In this document: positions 39,096-49,319 of the stretch, in pieces
How positions within the stretch are numbered: position 1 is the first letter of the stretch
How the letters are laid out: each line of letters opens with the position of its first letter
Assembly: GCF_002211305.1 (NCBI RefSeq)
Contig: NZ_LOKW01000001.1
Coordinates: forward strand, 744,001-808,000
Reading direction: 5' to 3'
DNA: 64,000 nt
From: Rhizobium sp. R634
Lineage (GTDB): Bacteria > Pseudomonadota > Alphaproteobacteria > Rhizobiales > Rhizobiaceae
Made by a program: the position numbers and the translations under genes
Notes under the pieces: generated by a model
Told to the model about the DNA's origin: nothing
What the model saw: only the letters and a program-made list of their open reading frames with translations
The model's database searches: none

Positions 39096-40936
39096 CCGCC
39101 GATGCGTTCCAGCTTTACGGCACCCGCACTGCGGAAAGGCCGCCGGTCCGCCTGACGGCGGGAAGGCTGACGGCCGATCTCGCCGACGGCAACCTCCGCA
39201 CGATCCGCTACGACGGGGTCGAGGTGCTGCGGGCGATTTCCTATCTCGTCCGCGACCGGGACTGGGGCACCTACAGCCCTGAGATCACAGACCTCAGGAT
39301 CGAGCAAGGCGAGGATCGTTTCGAGGTCGCCTATCTCGCCCGCTGCGAGGGACCGGACGCGACAACGCTCGTCATCGACGTCCGTATCTCAGGCCATCAG
39401 AACCGGCTCGATTTCGAGGCCGAAGCCGTCTCAGAGACTGGCTTCGAAACCAATCGCTGCGGCTTCTGCATCCTGCATCCGATCGTCGGCGTCGCCGGTT
39501 CGCCGGCGGCGGTCGAACATGTCGACGGCCAGATCGCGGCGACGCGTTTTCCCAATGTCATCGAGCCGTGGCAGCCCTTCAAGGACATGCGCGCCATCAC
39601 CCATCAGGTCATGCCTGATGTGAGCGCGGAATGCCGGATGGAGGGCGACACCTTCGAAATGGAGGACCAGCGCAACTGGTCGGACGCCTCCTACAAGACC
39701 TATGTCCGGCCGCTCGCCTTGCCCTGGCCTTACCGGATCCCGGCGAACCAGCCTGTCCGGCAGAAGACGTCGCTGATCATCACGGATATCAGTCGCTCCG
39801 TTGCGCCGCCAGCCGCGACGCAGAGCGGAGCCATAAGGCTCGAACTCGGCGCGGGGACCGGCACCATGCCCGATATCGGCGTGATCGTGACGCCCGAGGA
39901 GGCCGAGGCGACGCGCGCGGCCGGATCCCTCCTGGCGGAAATCGCGCCCCGGGACCTGCTCTTCCATTTCGATCCCGGTGCCGGGCACGGCCTCGACGCA
40001 CTGGAAAACTTCGCGGCGATCGCCGCTCTCCATCGCGGCCGCTCGACGCTGGAGATCGCGCTTCCCTGCAAATCGTCGCCGGCAGTCGAGGCAGCCGGGA
40101 TCGCCCGGCAGATGCAGATCGCAGGCTTTCGTCCGGATGCGATCCTGATTTCGCCCTCCGTCGACCGGCAATCGACGCCGCCCGGCAGCAAATGGCCGGA
40201 CTGCCCTCCCCTCGAAGAGGTCTATGCCGCGGCCCGCGCCGCCTTTCCCGGCATCCGCATCGGCGGCGGCATGCTCAGCTATTTCACCGAGCTCAATCGC
40301 AAGCGCGTGCCGGCGGGCGAGATCGATTTCGTCAGCCATTGCACCAACCCGATCGTGCATGCGGCCGACGATCTCAGCGTCATGCAGACCCTGGAAGCGC
40401 TGCCCTTCATCACCCGCTCCGTCCGCGCGATCTACGGCGACAAGCCCTATCGCATCGGCCCCTCGACGATCCCGATGCGGCAGAACCCCTATGGCAGCCG
40501 TACGATGGACAATCCCGCCGGTGGGCGCATTCCGATGGCCAACCGAGACCCCCGCCACAACGGCCGTTTCGCCGAGGCCTTCGCGCTCGGCTATGCCATT
40601 CGGGTGCTGGATGCCGGCCTCGAATGCCTGACGCTTTCGGCGCTGACCGGTCCTTTCGGGTTGATCGCAGGTCGCGATGAGCCAGTCGCGCAAGGCGGGC
40701 GGCGGCCGCTCTTCAACACGGTGCGGACCTTGTCGGCCTTGGCGGGTGCCTCCTGGCAGGAATGCCTCTCGTCATCGCCCTCCGAAGTGCTGTCTTTTGT
40801 CGCAAGGGATGCCGCTGGCGCCAAGCTCTACGTGGTCAATCTCACAGGCGATGAGCGAAGGGTGGATGGCGGCGCACTGGTTAAAGAGCTGCGGCTCGCG
40901 CCGTTTGCCACCTCCGCCTTGCCGCTGGCGGATTGA
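39092..40936 (+). CDS. apnL: Probable D-apionolactonase (ApnL)
   Basis: 614 residues, no signal peptide. Sequence elements include RTAERPPVRLTAGRLTADL, RCGFCILHPIVGVAG, WSDASYKTYVRPLALPWPY and IDFVSHCTNPIVHAADDLSVM. I recognise no common hydrolase family by motif, but length, context and overall look agree with ApnL, which opens D-apionolactone to D-apionate. It overlaps apsD by 4 bases. The residues that do the chemistry cannot be assigned by eye. Confidence 0.8.
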   Translation: MTADAFQLYGTRTAERPPVRLTAGRLTADLADGNLRTIRYDGVEVLRAISYLVRDRDWGTYSPEITDLRIEQGEDRFEVAYLARCEGPDATTLVIDVRISGHQNRLDFEAEAVSETGFETNRCGFCILHPIVGVAGSPAAVEHVDGQIAATRFPNVIEPWQPFKDMRAITHQVMPDVSAECRMEGDTFEMEDQRNWSDASYKTYVRPLALPWPYRIPANQPVRQKTSLIITDISRSVAPPAATQSGAIRLELGAGTGTMPDIGVIVTPEEAEATRAAGSLLAEIAPRDLLFHFDPGAGHGLDALENFAAIAALHRGRSTLEIALPCKSSPAVEAAGIARQMQIAGFRPDAILISPSVDRQSTPPGSKWPDCPPLEEVYAAARAAFPGIRIGGGMLSYFTELNRKRVPAGEIDFVSHCTNPIVHAADDLSVMQTLEALPFITRSVRAIYGDKPYRIGPSTIPMRQNPYGSRTMDNPAGGRIPMANRDPRHNGRFAEAFALGYAIRVLDAGLECLTLSALTGPFGLIAGRDEPVAQGGRRPLFNTVRTLSALAGASWQECLSSSPSEVLSFVARDAAGAKLYVVNLTGDERRVDGGALVKELRLAPFATSALPLAD

Positions 40937-40995
40937 CCTCTGGCCCGCCCGCCGCATCTACGTAGTGGGAGCTCGTTCTGGGGAGGATCGGCGTG

Positions 40996-41997
40996 ATGAC
41001 GAAGAAGCTTATCAATGCGGGGGCGAATGCCGTCGATGAGATGCTGCAAGGCGTCCTCGCGGCGCATCCCGAGCACCTCTATGCCGTGGACAGCATGCCG
41101 CGCGCCATCATTGCCAGAAACGGCCCGCGCAAGGGCAAGGTCGGGCTGGTGATCGGCGGCGGCTCCGGGCACGAGCCGACCTTTCTCGGCTATGTCGGCA
41201 AGGGGCTCGCCGATGCCGCCGCGATCGGTAACGTCTTCGCCTCGCCGCCGCCCGATCCGATCATGGCCTGCGCCATGGCCGTCGACGGCGGCGTCGGCGT
41301 GCTCTTCATGTACGGTAATTATGCCGGCGACGTCATGAATTTCGACATGGCGGCGGAAATGCTGGCGCTCGACGACATCGCGGTGCGCACCGTGCTCACC
41401 ACTGACGATGTCGCCTCCGCCCCGGCCGACCAGAGGGAGAAGCGGCGCGGCGTGGCCGGCAATGTCTTCATCTTCAAGGCCGCCGGTGCTGCCTGCGATC
41501 TTCTCTATTCCTTCGACGAGGTCGAGCGCGCCGCCCGCCATGCCAATGCGCGCACCTATACGATGGGCGTGGCGCTCTCGCCCTGCTCACTGCCCCAGAC
41601 CTTGAAGCCGAACTTCCAGATCGGCGAGGAGGAGATGGAGATCGGCATGGGCATCCATGGCGAGCCCGGCGTGGCGCGCCGGTCGCTGAAGACGGCCGAT
41701 GCGGTGACCGACGAGCTGATGGACAATCTTCTCCAGGAAATGAAAGCCGAGCGCGGCGATCGTGTCGCCGTACTCGTCAATTCGCTCGGCTCGACGCCGA
41801 TGATGGAGCTCTACATCATGATGCGGCGCGTCAAGGCGCGGCTCGACGAGGCCGCGCTCGTCATCCACACATCGCTCGTCGGCAACTACTGCACCTCGCT
41901 CGAAATGGCGGGCGCCTCCATCACGCTCATGCATCTCGACGACGAGCTTCAGCGGCTGATCGACCATCCCTGCGATTGCGCCATGTTCAGGAGGTGA
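40996..41997 (+). CDS. dhaK: DhaK-type kinase subunit (dihydroxyacetone / L-erythrulose kinase)
   Basis: 333 residues from an ATG with GGGGAGG upstream. LVIGGGSGHEPTFLGYVGKGL, GVLFMYGNYAGDVMNFDMA and the substrate-binding His221 in GIHGEPGVAR are DhaK signatures. With DhaL next to it, it forms a split kinase that would use either ATP or a PTS DhaM protein; none is visible here. In apiose pathways via OiaC a DhaK-like LerK phosphorylates L-erythrulose, so L-erythrulose is a plausible substrate. Confidence 0.88.
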   Translation: MTKKLINAGANAVDEMLQGVLAAHPEHLYAVDSMPRAIIARNGPRKGKVGLVIGGGSGHEPTFLGYVGKGLADAAAIGNVFASPPPDPIMACAMAVDGGVGVLFMYGNYAGDVMNFDMAAEMLALDDIAVRTVLTTDDVASAPADQREKRRGVAGNVFIFKAAGAACDLLYSFDEVERAARHANARTYTMGVALSPCSLPQTLKPNFQIGEEEMEIGMGIHGEPGVARRSLKTADAVTDELMDNLLQEMKAERGDRVAVLVNSLGSTPMMELYIMMRRVKARLDEAALVIHTSLVGNYCTSLEMAGASITLMHLDDELQRLIDHPCDCAMFRR

Positions 41998-42003
41998 TCG
42001 ATT

Positions 42004-42648
42004 GTGATCACGACCAAAGACCTGCAGCGTCTCTTTGCCCTGATCGCCGCCGATATCGCGGCGCATCGCGACCATCTCTGCGAGCTGGACGGGGCGATCG
42101 GCGACGGCGATCACGGCCTTGCCATGGATGCCGGCTGTGAGGCCGCGGCCAAGGCGGTCGCAGCACTCGACCCCGCGCAGGCTACGCCGGCGGCCGCTTT
42201 CAACACGGCGGCAAAGGCATTCCTGAATGCGGTCGGCGCATCCTCCGGCCCGCTCTATGCGACGGCCTTCATGCGCGCCGGAGCCGCCGTCAAGGACAGG
42301 CCGGACCTCGGCGACGAGGAGTTCGTGCGCGCTTTCGCGGCGATGGCTGCGGGCATTCAAGAGCGCGGCAAGGCCGAGCCCGGCGAAAAGACCATGGTCG
42401 ATGCCTGGAAGCCCGCGGCCGATGCAGCGCTCGAGGCCTGGGCATCGGGAGCTTCCCTCCACGAATGTTTCGATCTGGCCGAGCGGTCGGCGCGCCAGGG
42501 ATGCGAAGCGACCCGGGATATGACGGCCGCCAAGGGGCGGGCATCGCGGCTGGGCGAACGGGTGATCGGTCATATCGATCCCGGCGCGGCATCGGCTGCG
42601 ATCGTCATTGCCTCCATCGCGAGATTCACACAGCATCGTGATGGTTAG
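42004..42648 (+). CDS. dhaL: DhaL-type kinase subunit
   Basis: 214 residues from a GTG with a very strong AGGAGGTGA upstream. The Mg-ADP binding motif GAIGDGDHGLAMDAG, then GASSGPLYATAFMRAGAA and GEKTMVDAWKPAADA, define DhaL. It ends exactly one base before the third copy of the 13-bp motif, closing the second apiose transcription unit. Confidence 0.88.
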   Translation: MITTKDLQRLFALIAADIAAHRDHLCELDGAIGDGDHGLAMDAGCEAAAKAVAALDPAQATPAAAFNTAAKAFLNAVGASSGPLYATAFMRAGAAVKDRPDLGDEEFVRAFAAMAAGIQERGKAEPGEKTMVDAWKPAADAALEAWASGASLHECFDLAERSARQGCEATRDMTAAKGRASRLGERVIGHIDPGAASAAIVIASIARFTQHRDG

Positions 42649-42661
42649 CTCATCATACCAG
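42649..42661 (+). promoter_or_regulatory. Shared motif CTCATCATACCAG, copy 3 (candidate GntR operator)
   Basis: Identical 13-mer to copy 2 and one base different from copy 1. It follows the dhaL stop directly and lies 58 bases upstream of the sugar-binding-protein gene at 42719. TTGACA at 42663 may be part of the promoter it controls. It links the MalFGK-type importer and glycosidase to the apiose regulon. Confidence 0.68.
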
Positions 42662-42718
42662 TTGACATGTAAATGATCATCTGCGACAAGGGGCCGGCTT
42701 ATCAAGAGGAGGACGGTA

Positions 42719-43972
42719 ATGCTGACCCTATCTGCGAAATTGAAGACGGCGAGCATCGTCGCGATCGCCATGGCGTCTTTCGCCGCGACGCCGGTTCTTG
42801 CCGAAGACATCACGCTCTGGACCCTCAACTTCGACAACAACGCCGCCAATACGGCTCTGAAGAAGGTGGCATCCGATTTCGAAGCGGCGAACCCGGGAAC
42901 GCATGTCGAGATCGTCCAGCGCGCCGTCGATGAGCACAAGACGGCGCTGCGCGTCGCGGCCGGCTCCGACAAGGGCCCCGACATCTACTTCAGCTGGGCG
43001 GGCCTCGGCCTTGGCGGCGAATATGTGAAGGCCGGTCTCTCCCTGCCCCTCGACAAGTATTACACCGAATATAAGTGGACCGACGAACTGCTGCCGTCCG
43101 CGGCCGCTTTCGCCGATCTCTATCCCGGCGGCAAGCACGGCGTTCCCTTCACCTTCAAGGGCGAAGCCGTCTATTACAACAAGAAGCTTTTCGAACAGGC
43201 CGGCATCACAGAAGAGCCGAAGACCTATGAGGAGCTTCTCGCCGCCGCCGAGAAGCTGAAGGCCGCGGGCATTCCCGCCTTCACCTTCGGCGGCACGGTC
43301 AACTGGCACGTCATGCGCCTGATGGACGTCATCCTCGAAACCAAGTGCGGCGCCGAGAAGCACGACGCGCTGAAGGCGATGACGCTGGACTGGACCAAGG
43401 AGCCCTGCGCGACGGACGCCTTCGCCGAATTCGCCAAGTGGACCAAGGACTACACGCTGCAGCCCTTCATGGGCATCGACAACAAGCAGTCCTACAGCCT
43501 CTTTACGGCGGGCCGCGCGGCGATGATGCTCGAAGGCGACTGGCTGGTCAGCCAGCTCAACGGTTCGGGCGCCAATCTCGACGATTACGGCATCTTCCCC
43601 TTCCCGACCAATACCGAGCGTCTCTATGGCTTCGCCGAGTACAATTACATCAGCACCAAGAGCAAGAATCCGGACATAGCCGCCAAGTTCCTCGACTATT
43701 TCCTGTCGACCAAGGTGCAGCAGGATCTGCTCGGCCAGCTGAGCTCGACCTCCGTCAACAAGAACGTCCAATATGCCAACCAGAAGCCGCTCGAGGCGGA
43801 ATGGCTCGACATCTTCCAAAAATACGGCAAGGTCTACATGAACGGCGACCAGGCCTTCCCGCTCGATGTCACGACGGAATATTTCCGCGTCATCAACGAC
43901 GTCGCCTCCGGCAACACCGAACCGGCCGAGGCGGCCAAGCAGCTGCAGAGCTTCATCGCCAGCAGAACCTGA
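42719..43972 (+). CDS. Sugar ABC transporter binding protein (family 1), probably for apiosides
   Basis: 417 residues. Signal peptide MLTLSAKLKTASIVAIAMAS ends near PVLAED. A family 1 binding protein (DITLWTLNFDNNAANTALKK; GPDIYFSWAGLGLGGEYVKAG; RAAMMLEGDWLVSQLNG) of the kind that binds oligosaccharides or glycosides. AGAGGAGG precedes the ATG. The operator copy upstream and the cytoplasmic glycosidase downstream suggest that the ligand is an apiose-containing disaccharide or glycoside. Confidence 0.88.
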   Translation: MLTLSAKLKTASIVAIAMASFAATPVLAEDITLWTLNFDNNAANTALKKVASDFEAANPGTHVEIVQRAVDEHKTALRVAAGSDKGPDIYFSWAGLGLGGEYVKAGLSLPLDKYYTEYKWTDELLPSAAAFADLYPGGKHGVPFTFKGEAVYYNKKLFEQAGITEEPKTYEELLAAAEKLKAAGIPAFTFGGTVNWHVMRLMDVILETKCGAEKHDALKAMTLDWTKEPCATDAFAEFAKWTKDYTLQPFMGIDNKQSYSLFTAGRAAMMLEGDWLVSQLNGSGANLDDYGIFPFPTNTERLYGFAEYNYISTKSKNPDIAAKFLDYFLSTKVQQDLLGQLSSTSVNKNVQYANQKPLEAEWLDIFQKYGKVYMNGDQAFPLDVTTEYFRVINDVASGNTEPAEAAKQLQSFIASRT

Positions 43973-43984
43973 TTCCTCCCAAGC

Positions 43985-44015
43985 GCCGGCCGATCGACCA
44001 TGTTGATCGGCCGGC
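43985..44015 (+). other. Intercistronic hairpin after the binding-protein gene
   Basis: Perfect 11-bp stem GCCGGCCGATC (43985-43995) and GATCGGCCGGC (44005-44015) with a nine-base loop, 12 bases after the stop. Followed by ACCTTCTTTCG, without a clean T run. Likely mRNA 3'-end stabiliser or attenuator between binding protein and permeases. Confidence 0.65.
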
Positions 44016-44061
44016 ACCTTCTTTCGCGAGCTGGCTGCAAAGGCCCTGCCAGCGTATCGGC

Positions 44062-44156
44062 GCGAAAATCGGAATCGATTTTCGGAAAGCACGATGCGCA
44101 GATTCAAAGCGCTACAGCGTCCTTCGCGCGTCTGAAGGACGCGCGGCGCTGTAGGA
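44062..44156 (+). repeat. Rhizobium-type palindromic intergenic repeat ending in the permease ribosome site
   Basis: The segment starts with GAAAATCGGAATCGATTTTC and goes on through GGAAAGCACGATGCG to a two-part hairpin: CTACAGCG (44112-44119) pairs with CGCTGTAG (44147-44154), and CGCGTC with GACGCG inside. I know this element, from memory, as a dispersed short repeat of Rhizobium genomes. Its last bases provide the AGGAGG (44153-44158) for the permease gene at 44164. Confidence 0.65.
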
Positions 44157-44163
44157 GGAAAGC

Positions 44164-45063
44164 ATGTCACTTCGACAATCGACACATGATCCGCGCATGC
44201 AGGCGGCCATCTTGCTGGTCCCGGCGCTGGCGATCTACGCGGTCTTCGCGCTCTACCCGATGCTCAACGTCGTCATCCTGAGCTTCCAAAAGTGGAACGG
44301 GCTCGATGCCAACCGGCAGTTCGTGGGCATGGCCAATTATTCGGCGATCTTCACGCGTGATCCGGTCTTTTGGGTCGCCTTCCGCAACACGGTGATCTGG
44401 ACCCTGATGAGCCTGATCTTCCCGCCGCTGGTCGGCCTGTTGCTGGCGCTCAGCCTCAACCAGAAGATCTTCGGCCGCAACGGCCTGCGCGCCATCTTCT
44501 ACCTGCCCGTCATCATCGCGCCGATCGCCGTCGCCACCATGTGGAAGTGGATGTACGATCCCTTCTTCGGCCTCTTCGCCCAGCTGCTGACCTCCTGGGG
44601 CATGCAGGGCTGGATCAAGGACTGGCTCGGCAACAAGGATATCGCGCTTTACTCCGTCTTCGTCGCCTATCTCTGGCAGACGGTCGGCTTTTCCATGGTG
44701 CTGTTCCTGGCCGGTCTGCAGAACGTCTCGCAGACGCTGGTCGAGGCGGCGCGCATCGATGGCGCCGGCCGCTGGGCCGTGTTCAAGCATGTGACGCTGC
44801 CGGCGCTGCGCCCGACGATCACCATCGTTCTCGTTCTTTCCGTCATCTCGTCGCTGAAGGCCTTCGACATTGTCTACGGCCTGACCGGCGGCGGCCCGGC
44901 CCAATCCACCCAGATGCTGGCGCTCTGGGCTTTCACCCAGGCCATGCAGATCTTCGATTTCGGCCGGGGCGCGGCAATCTCCGTCGTCCTGCTGCTGATC
45001 ACCATGGCCGTCGTCATTCCCTATCTGAGATGGACCCAGAAGCATGAGGAGGTCGAATCGTGA
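44164..45063 (+). CDS. Sugar ABC transporter permease (MalF/UgpA type)
   Basis: 299 residues, six helices. The EAA loop SQTLVEAARIDGAGRWAVFKHVTLPAL and GLTGGGPAQSTQMLALWAFTQAM are typical. First membrane subunit of the importer with the binding protein at 42719; overlaps the next permease by 4 bases. Confidence 0.93.
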   Translation: MSLRQSTHDPRMQAAILLVPALAIYAVFALYPMLNVVILSFQKWNGLDANRQFVGMANYSAIFTRDPVFWVAFRNTVIWTLMSLIFPPLVGLLLALSLNQKIFGRNGLRAIFYLPVIIAPIAVATMWKWMYDPFFGLFAQLLTSWGMQGWIKDWLGNKDIALYSVFVAYLWQTVGFSMVLFLAGLQNVSQTLVEAARIDGAGRWAVFKHVTLPALRPTITIVLVLSVISSLKAFDIVYGLTGGGPAQSTQMLALWAFTQAMQIFDFGRGAAISVVLLLITMAVVIPYLRWTQKHEEVES

Positions 45064-45944
45064 CAGCAGTGCCGAGCGATACCGCCGCCGTGCATGCCGA
45101 CGTCCAGCCGTCGTCGATGAAGCGCGATCCCGTCCTGATCGGTCTCTGGATCGCGCTCGTTCTCGTGGCGCTCATCTGGGTCGCGCCTTTCATCTTCATC
45201 GTCTTCACTTCGCTGAAGACGCCGGCGGCGGTGACGAGCACGGGCGCCTTCATGCCGCCGACCGAGCTTGCCTATGACAATTACAGCGCTGCCTGGAGCC
45301 GCGGCAATTTCGCCAACTCCTTCTTCAACAGCGTCATCATCACCGTCATCAAGGTGCCGCTCGGCCTGTTCCTCTCGGCCATGGCCGCCTATGCGCTGGC
45401 CAAGATCAAGCTGAGGATCTCGAAGGCGCTGCTGCTTCTCGTCGTTTTCGGCACGATGATCCCCTTCCAGGTGATGCTGGCGCCGCTCTTCACGCTCGTC
45501 AATTCCTTCGGGCTGATCGACACCTATCCCGGCGTCATCCTGCCCTATATCGCCTTCGGCGTGCCCTATCAGGTCTTCATCCTGCACGGCTTCTTCAGGA
45601 GCATTCCGAAGGAGCTTTCGGAAGCGGCCCTCATCGACGGCGCAAGCCATTTCACCATCTTCCGCAGGATCTTCCTGCCGGTCTGCCTGCCGGTGCTCGC
45701 CGCGCTGCTCATCCTCGATTTCGTCTCCACCTGGAACGAATTCGCCATGGCGCTGGTGCTGCTGCAGGACCAGCACATGTGGACGCTGCCGCTCGGCCTG
45801 ATGTCGTTCCAGGGGCAGTTTTCCAGCAATTACGGCCAGCTCAACGCCGCGATCGTCATGACCGTGCTTCCGGCGACGATCGTCTATCTCATGTTCCAGC
45901 GCTACTTCGTCTCCGGCCTCACCTCCGGCGCCGTCAAGGGCTGA
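45060..45944 (+). CDS. Sugar ABC transporter permease (MalG/UgpE type)
   Basis: 294 residues from a GTG at 45060 overlapping the previous stop. The EAA loop PKELSEAALIDGASHFTIFRRIFLPVCLP is clear. Second membrane subunit of the same importer; 30 bases before the glycosidase gene. Confidence 0.93.
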   Translation: MTAVPSDTAAVHADVQPSSMKRDPVLIGLWIALVLVALIWVAPFIFIVFTSLKTPAAVTSTGAFMPPTELAYDNYSAAWSRGNFANSFFNSVIITVIKVPLGLFLSAMAAYALAKIKLRISKALLLLVVFGTMIPFQVMLAPLFTLVNSFGLIDTYPGVILPYIAFGVPYQVFILHGFFRSIPKELSEAALIDGASHFTIFRRIFLPVCLPVLAALLILDFVSTWNEFAMALVLLQDQHMWTLPLGLMSFQGQFSSNYGQLNAAIVMTVLPATIVYLMFQRYFVSGLTSGAVKG

Positions 45945-45974
45945 TCGCGAAATCATTTTACGAGGAGAGACAGA

Positions 45975-47495
45975 ATGTCCGATGCAGCAGTCGAAAAATG
46001 GGGCGTGTTCGAGGCCGCCTTCGAAGGGCCCGCCGGCGGCAACCCCTATCTCGACGTGGCATTCGATGCCGTCTTCACCCATAAGAGCCGCGAAGTGCGG
46101 CTGCCGGGCTTCTATGATGGCAACGGCACCTACCGCATCCGCTTCATGCCCGACAGCGAAGGCGAGTGGTCGTTCAGGACGCGCTCCAAGACCGCAGCCC
46201 TCGACGGCAAGACCGGCGCCTTGACCGTGACCGCCCCTTCATCAGGCAATCACGGCCCTGTGCGGGTTCGCAACAAATTCCATTTCGCCTATGCCGACGG
46301 CACGCCGTTCCTCTCCTTCGGAACGACCTGCTACGCCTGGACGCACCAGCCGCTCGAAATGCAGAAGCAGACGCTGGAGACGCTGAAGAAGGCCCGCTTC
46401 AACAAGATGCGCATGGGCGTTTTTCCGAAGGATTATCCCTATAACGTCAATGAGCCGCTGCACGCCTGCTTCGAGCGCGGCGCCGATGGCAAGGAAGATT
46501 TCGACCGTCCGAACCCCACCGCCTTCCGGCATTTCGAACAGCAGGTCGCGGCGCTCTGCGATCTCGGCATCGAAGCCGATATCATCATCTTCCATCCCTA
46601 TGACCGCTGGGGCTATGCCGACATGTCGGCCGAGCAGGATTTCCGCTATGTCGAATATCTCGCCGCGCGCCTTGCCGCCTACCGGAACGTCTGGTGGTCG
46701 CTCGCCAACGAATATGATTTCCTGATCGACACCAAGCCGATGGAGCAGTGGGACCGCTACTTCCACATTCTGGAGGAAAACGATCCCTACCAGCATCTGC
46801 GCTCCATCCATAATGGCGACGTGACGGCGAATTTCGATCACCGCAAGCCGTGGGTCACCCACACCTGCATTCAGAACCCCGACGTCAAGCGCACCCAGGA
46901 ATGGCGCAACGCCTATGGCAAGCCGGTCGTCAACGACGAGCCCGAATATGAGGGCGACATCCTGCAGTCATGGGGCAATCTCCATGCCGGCGAACTGGTG
47001 CACCGCTTCTGGATCACCATGGCGCGCGGCGGCTATGCCGGCCACGGCGAGACCTATTCCCATCCCGAGGACTTGATCTGGTGGGCCAAGGGCGGGGAAC
47101 TCCGCGGCGAAGCCTGGAAGCGGATCGGCTTCCTGCGCGATCTGCTGGAGGCAGACGTCAAGCACGGCCTCGAACCGCTCGGCGTCATCGGCGAATGGCC
47201 CTGGTCGCGCGTGTCGGGCGCGCGTGACGGCGACGGCGATTTCCGCCTGATCTATTTCGGCGAGCATCAGCCGGTGATCTGGTCCACCGGCCTGCCCGTC
47301 GATGGCGACGATTACGATGTCGACATCATCGACACCTGGGAGATGACGATCACCCCGGCCGAGAAGGTGGCCGCACCCGTTCCGCATCCGACGCGCCACG
47401 GCTCGGTCGTGCGCGGCGGCAAGCCGGACGCCGCCTTCGGCGTGAAAATCCCGCGCAAGCCCTATCAGGCGCTGCGCGTGCGCAAAAAACGCTAG
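45975..47495 (+). CDS. Cytoplasmic DUF5060/apiosidase-like/DUF5605 glycosidase
   Basis: 506 residues, no signal peptide, strong GAGGAGAG upstream. An N-terminal beta domain (DUF5060; VFEAAFEGPAGGNPYLDVAF, PGFYDGNGTYRIRFMPDSEGEW) is followed by a TIM barrel of the DUF4038/apiosidase-like type (FLSFGTTCYAWTHQP; RMGVFPKDYPYN; WWSLANEYDF; NDEPEYEGD) and a C-terminal beta domain (DUF5605). Glu in SLANEYDF and in DEPEYEGD are the best acid/base and nucleophile candidates. GH140 apiosidases belong to the same superfamily. In a regulon for apiose breakdown, intracellular release of apiose is the natural role, but another glycoside bond is possible. Confidence 0.8.
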   Translation: MSDAAVEKWGVFEAAFEGPAGGNPYLDVAFDAVFTHKSREVRLPGFYDGNGTYRIRFMPDSEGEWSFRTRSKTAALDGKTGALTVTAPSSGNHGPVRVRNKFHFAYADGTPFLSFGTTCYAWTHQPLEMQKQTLETLKKARFNKMRMGVFPKDYPYNVNEPLHACFERGADGKEDFDRPNPTAFRHFEQQVAALCDLGIEADIIIFHPYDRWGYADMSAEQDFRYVEYLAARLAAYRNVWWSLANEYDFLIDTKPMEQWDRYFHILEENDPYQHLRSIHNGDVTANFDHRKPWVTHTCIQNPDVKRTQEWRNAYGKPVVNDEPEYEGDILQSWGNLHAGELVHRFWITMARGGYAGHGETYSHPEDLIWWAKGGELRGEAWKRIGFLRDLLEADVKHGLEPLGVIGEWPWSRVSGARDGDGDFRLIYFGEHQPVIWSTGLPVDGDDYDVDIIDTWEMTITPAEKVAAPVPHPTRHGSVVRGGKPDAAFGVKIPRKPYQALRVRKKR

Positions 47496-47506
47496 AGGAT
47501 AAATCC

Positions 47507-48577
<1,071 letters not shown>

Positions 48578-48599
48578 TCCCGCGTCCGGGCGAAGCCGG

Positions 48600-49295
48600 C
48601 TAAATCCTTCGGTCGAAGAGCGCCAGGGACTGGGCGTCCTTCAGGCGAAACATCTGGGCGGGCCGGTTGCTCGCCCGGCGCATTTCGCCTTCGACCGGCT
48701 CCAGGAAATCGGCTTCGGCCACGCGCTTTCGAAAGGCCGATTTGTCGAGCTTGCGGCCGAGCAGGGTCTCATAGACCGATTGCAGCTCGCTCAAGGTGAA
48801 ATGCACCGGCAGCAGATGGCCGGGCAGGCTCGAATATTCGACCTTGCTCCTGATGCGGCCGAGCGCCTCCTTGAGGAGAACCGCGTGGTCGAAGGCAAGG
48901 GACAAGCCGGCGCCCTCGCCCTCGATCGGCCGCCATTCCGCCTCCCCCGCAAGCCCATCCTGCCGGTCGGCGACGTCATCGGCTGATAGCAGCGCGATAT
49001 AGACGATGCTGATGCTCCAGCCCCTCGGGTCGCGGCTGCGGCCGCCCGTGGTTTGCAGCTGTTCGAGATAGGGCGTTTCGACGCCGGTCTTTTCCTTCAG
49101 CACGCGCCGCGCCGCAGCCTCCAGATCCGCATCCTCGTCAATATGGATCCAGCCGCCCGGCAAGGCCCAGTCTCCGGAAAAAGGCGCGTTCGCCCGCCGC
49201 ACGAGAAGCACGGAAAGGCCCGCCGGCGACAGCGAGAAGATCGCGAGATCGACGGTCGCGATCGGTTTGAAGGCGTCATTGTCATGCGATGTCAT
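48600..49295 (-). CDS. Nudix-domain regulator (NrtR-like)
   Basis: 231 residues from MTSHDNDAFKPIATVDLAIF; the longer frame upstream starts inside the operator region. A Nudix-like domain (VLLVRRANAPFSGDWALPGGWIHIDEDADLEAAARRVLKEKTGV) is followed by a winged helix (FTLSELQSVYETLLGRKLDKSAFRKRV). The Nudix box is degenerate (the REx2EE core reads RRVLKEKTG), typical of NrtR regulators that bind ADP-ribose but no longer hydrolyse it. NrtR controls NAD metabolism; the divergent NAD-kinase-like gene fits. Confidence 0.85.
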   Translation of the reverse strand: MTSHDNDAFKPIATVDLAIFSLSPAGLSVLLVRRANAPFSGDWALPGGWIHIDEDADLEAAARRVLKEKTGVETPYLEQLQTTGGRSRDPRGWSISIVYIALLSADDVADRQDGLAGEAEWRPIEGEGAGLSLAFDHAVLLKEALGRIRSKVEYSSLPGHLLPVHFTLSELQSVYETLLGRKLDKSAFRKRVAEADFLEPVEGEMRRASNRPAQMFRLKDAQSLALFDRRI

Positions 49296-49319
49296 GATGC
49301 GAACATAGCACGCGCAAGC

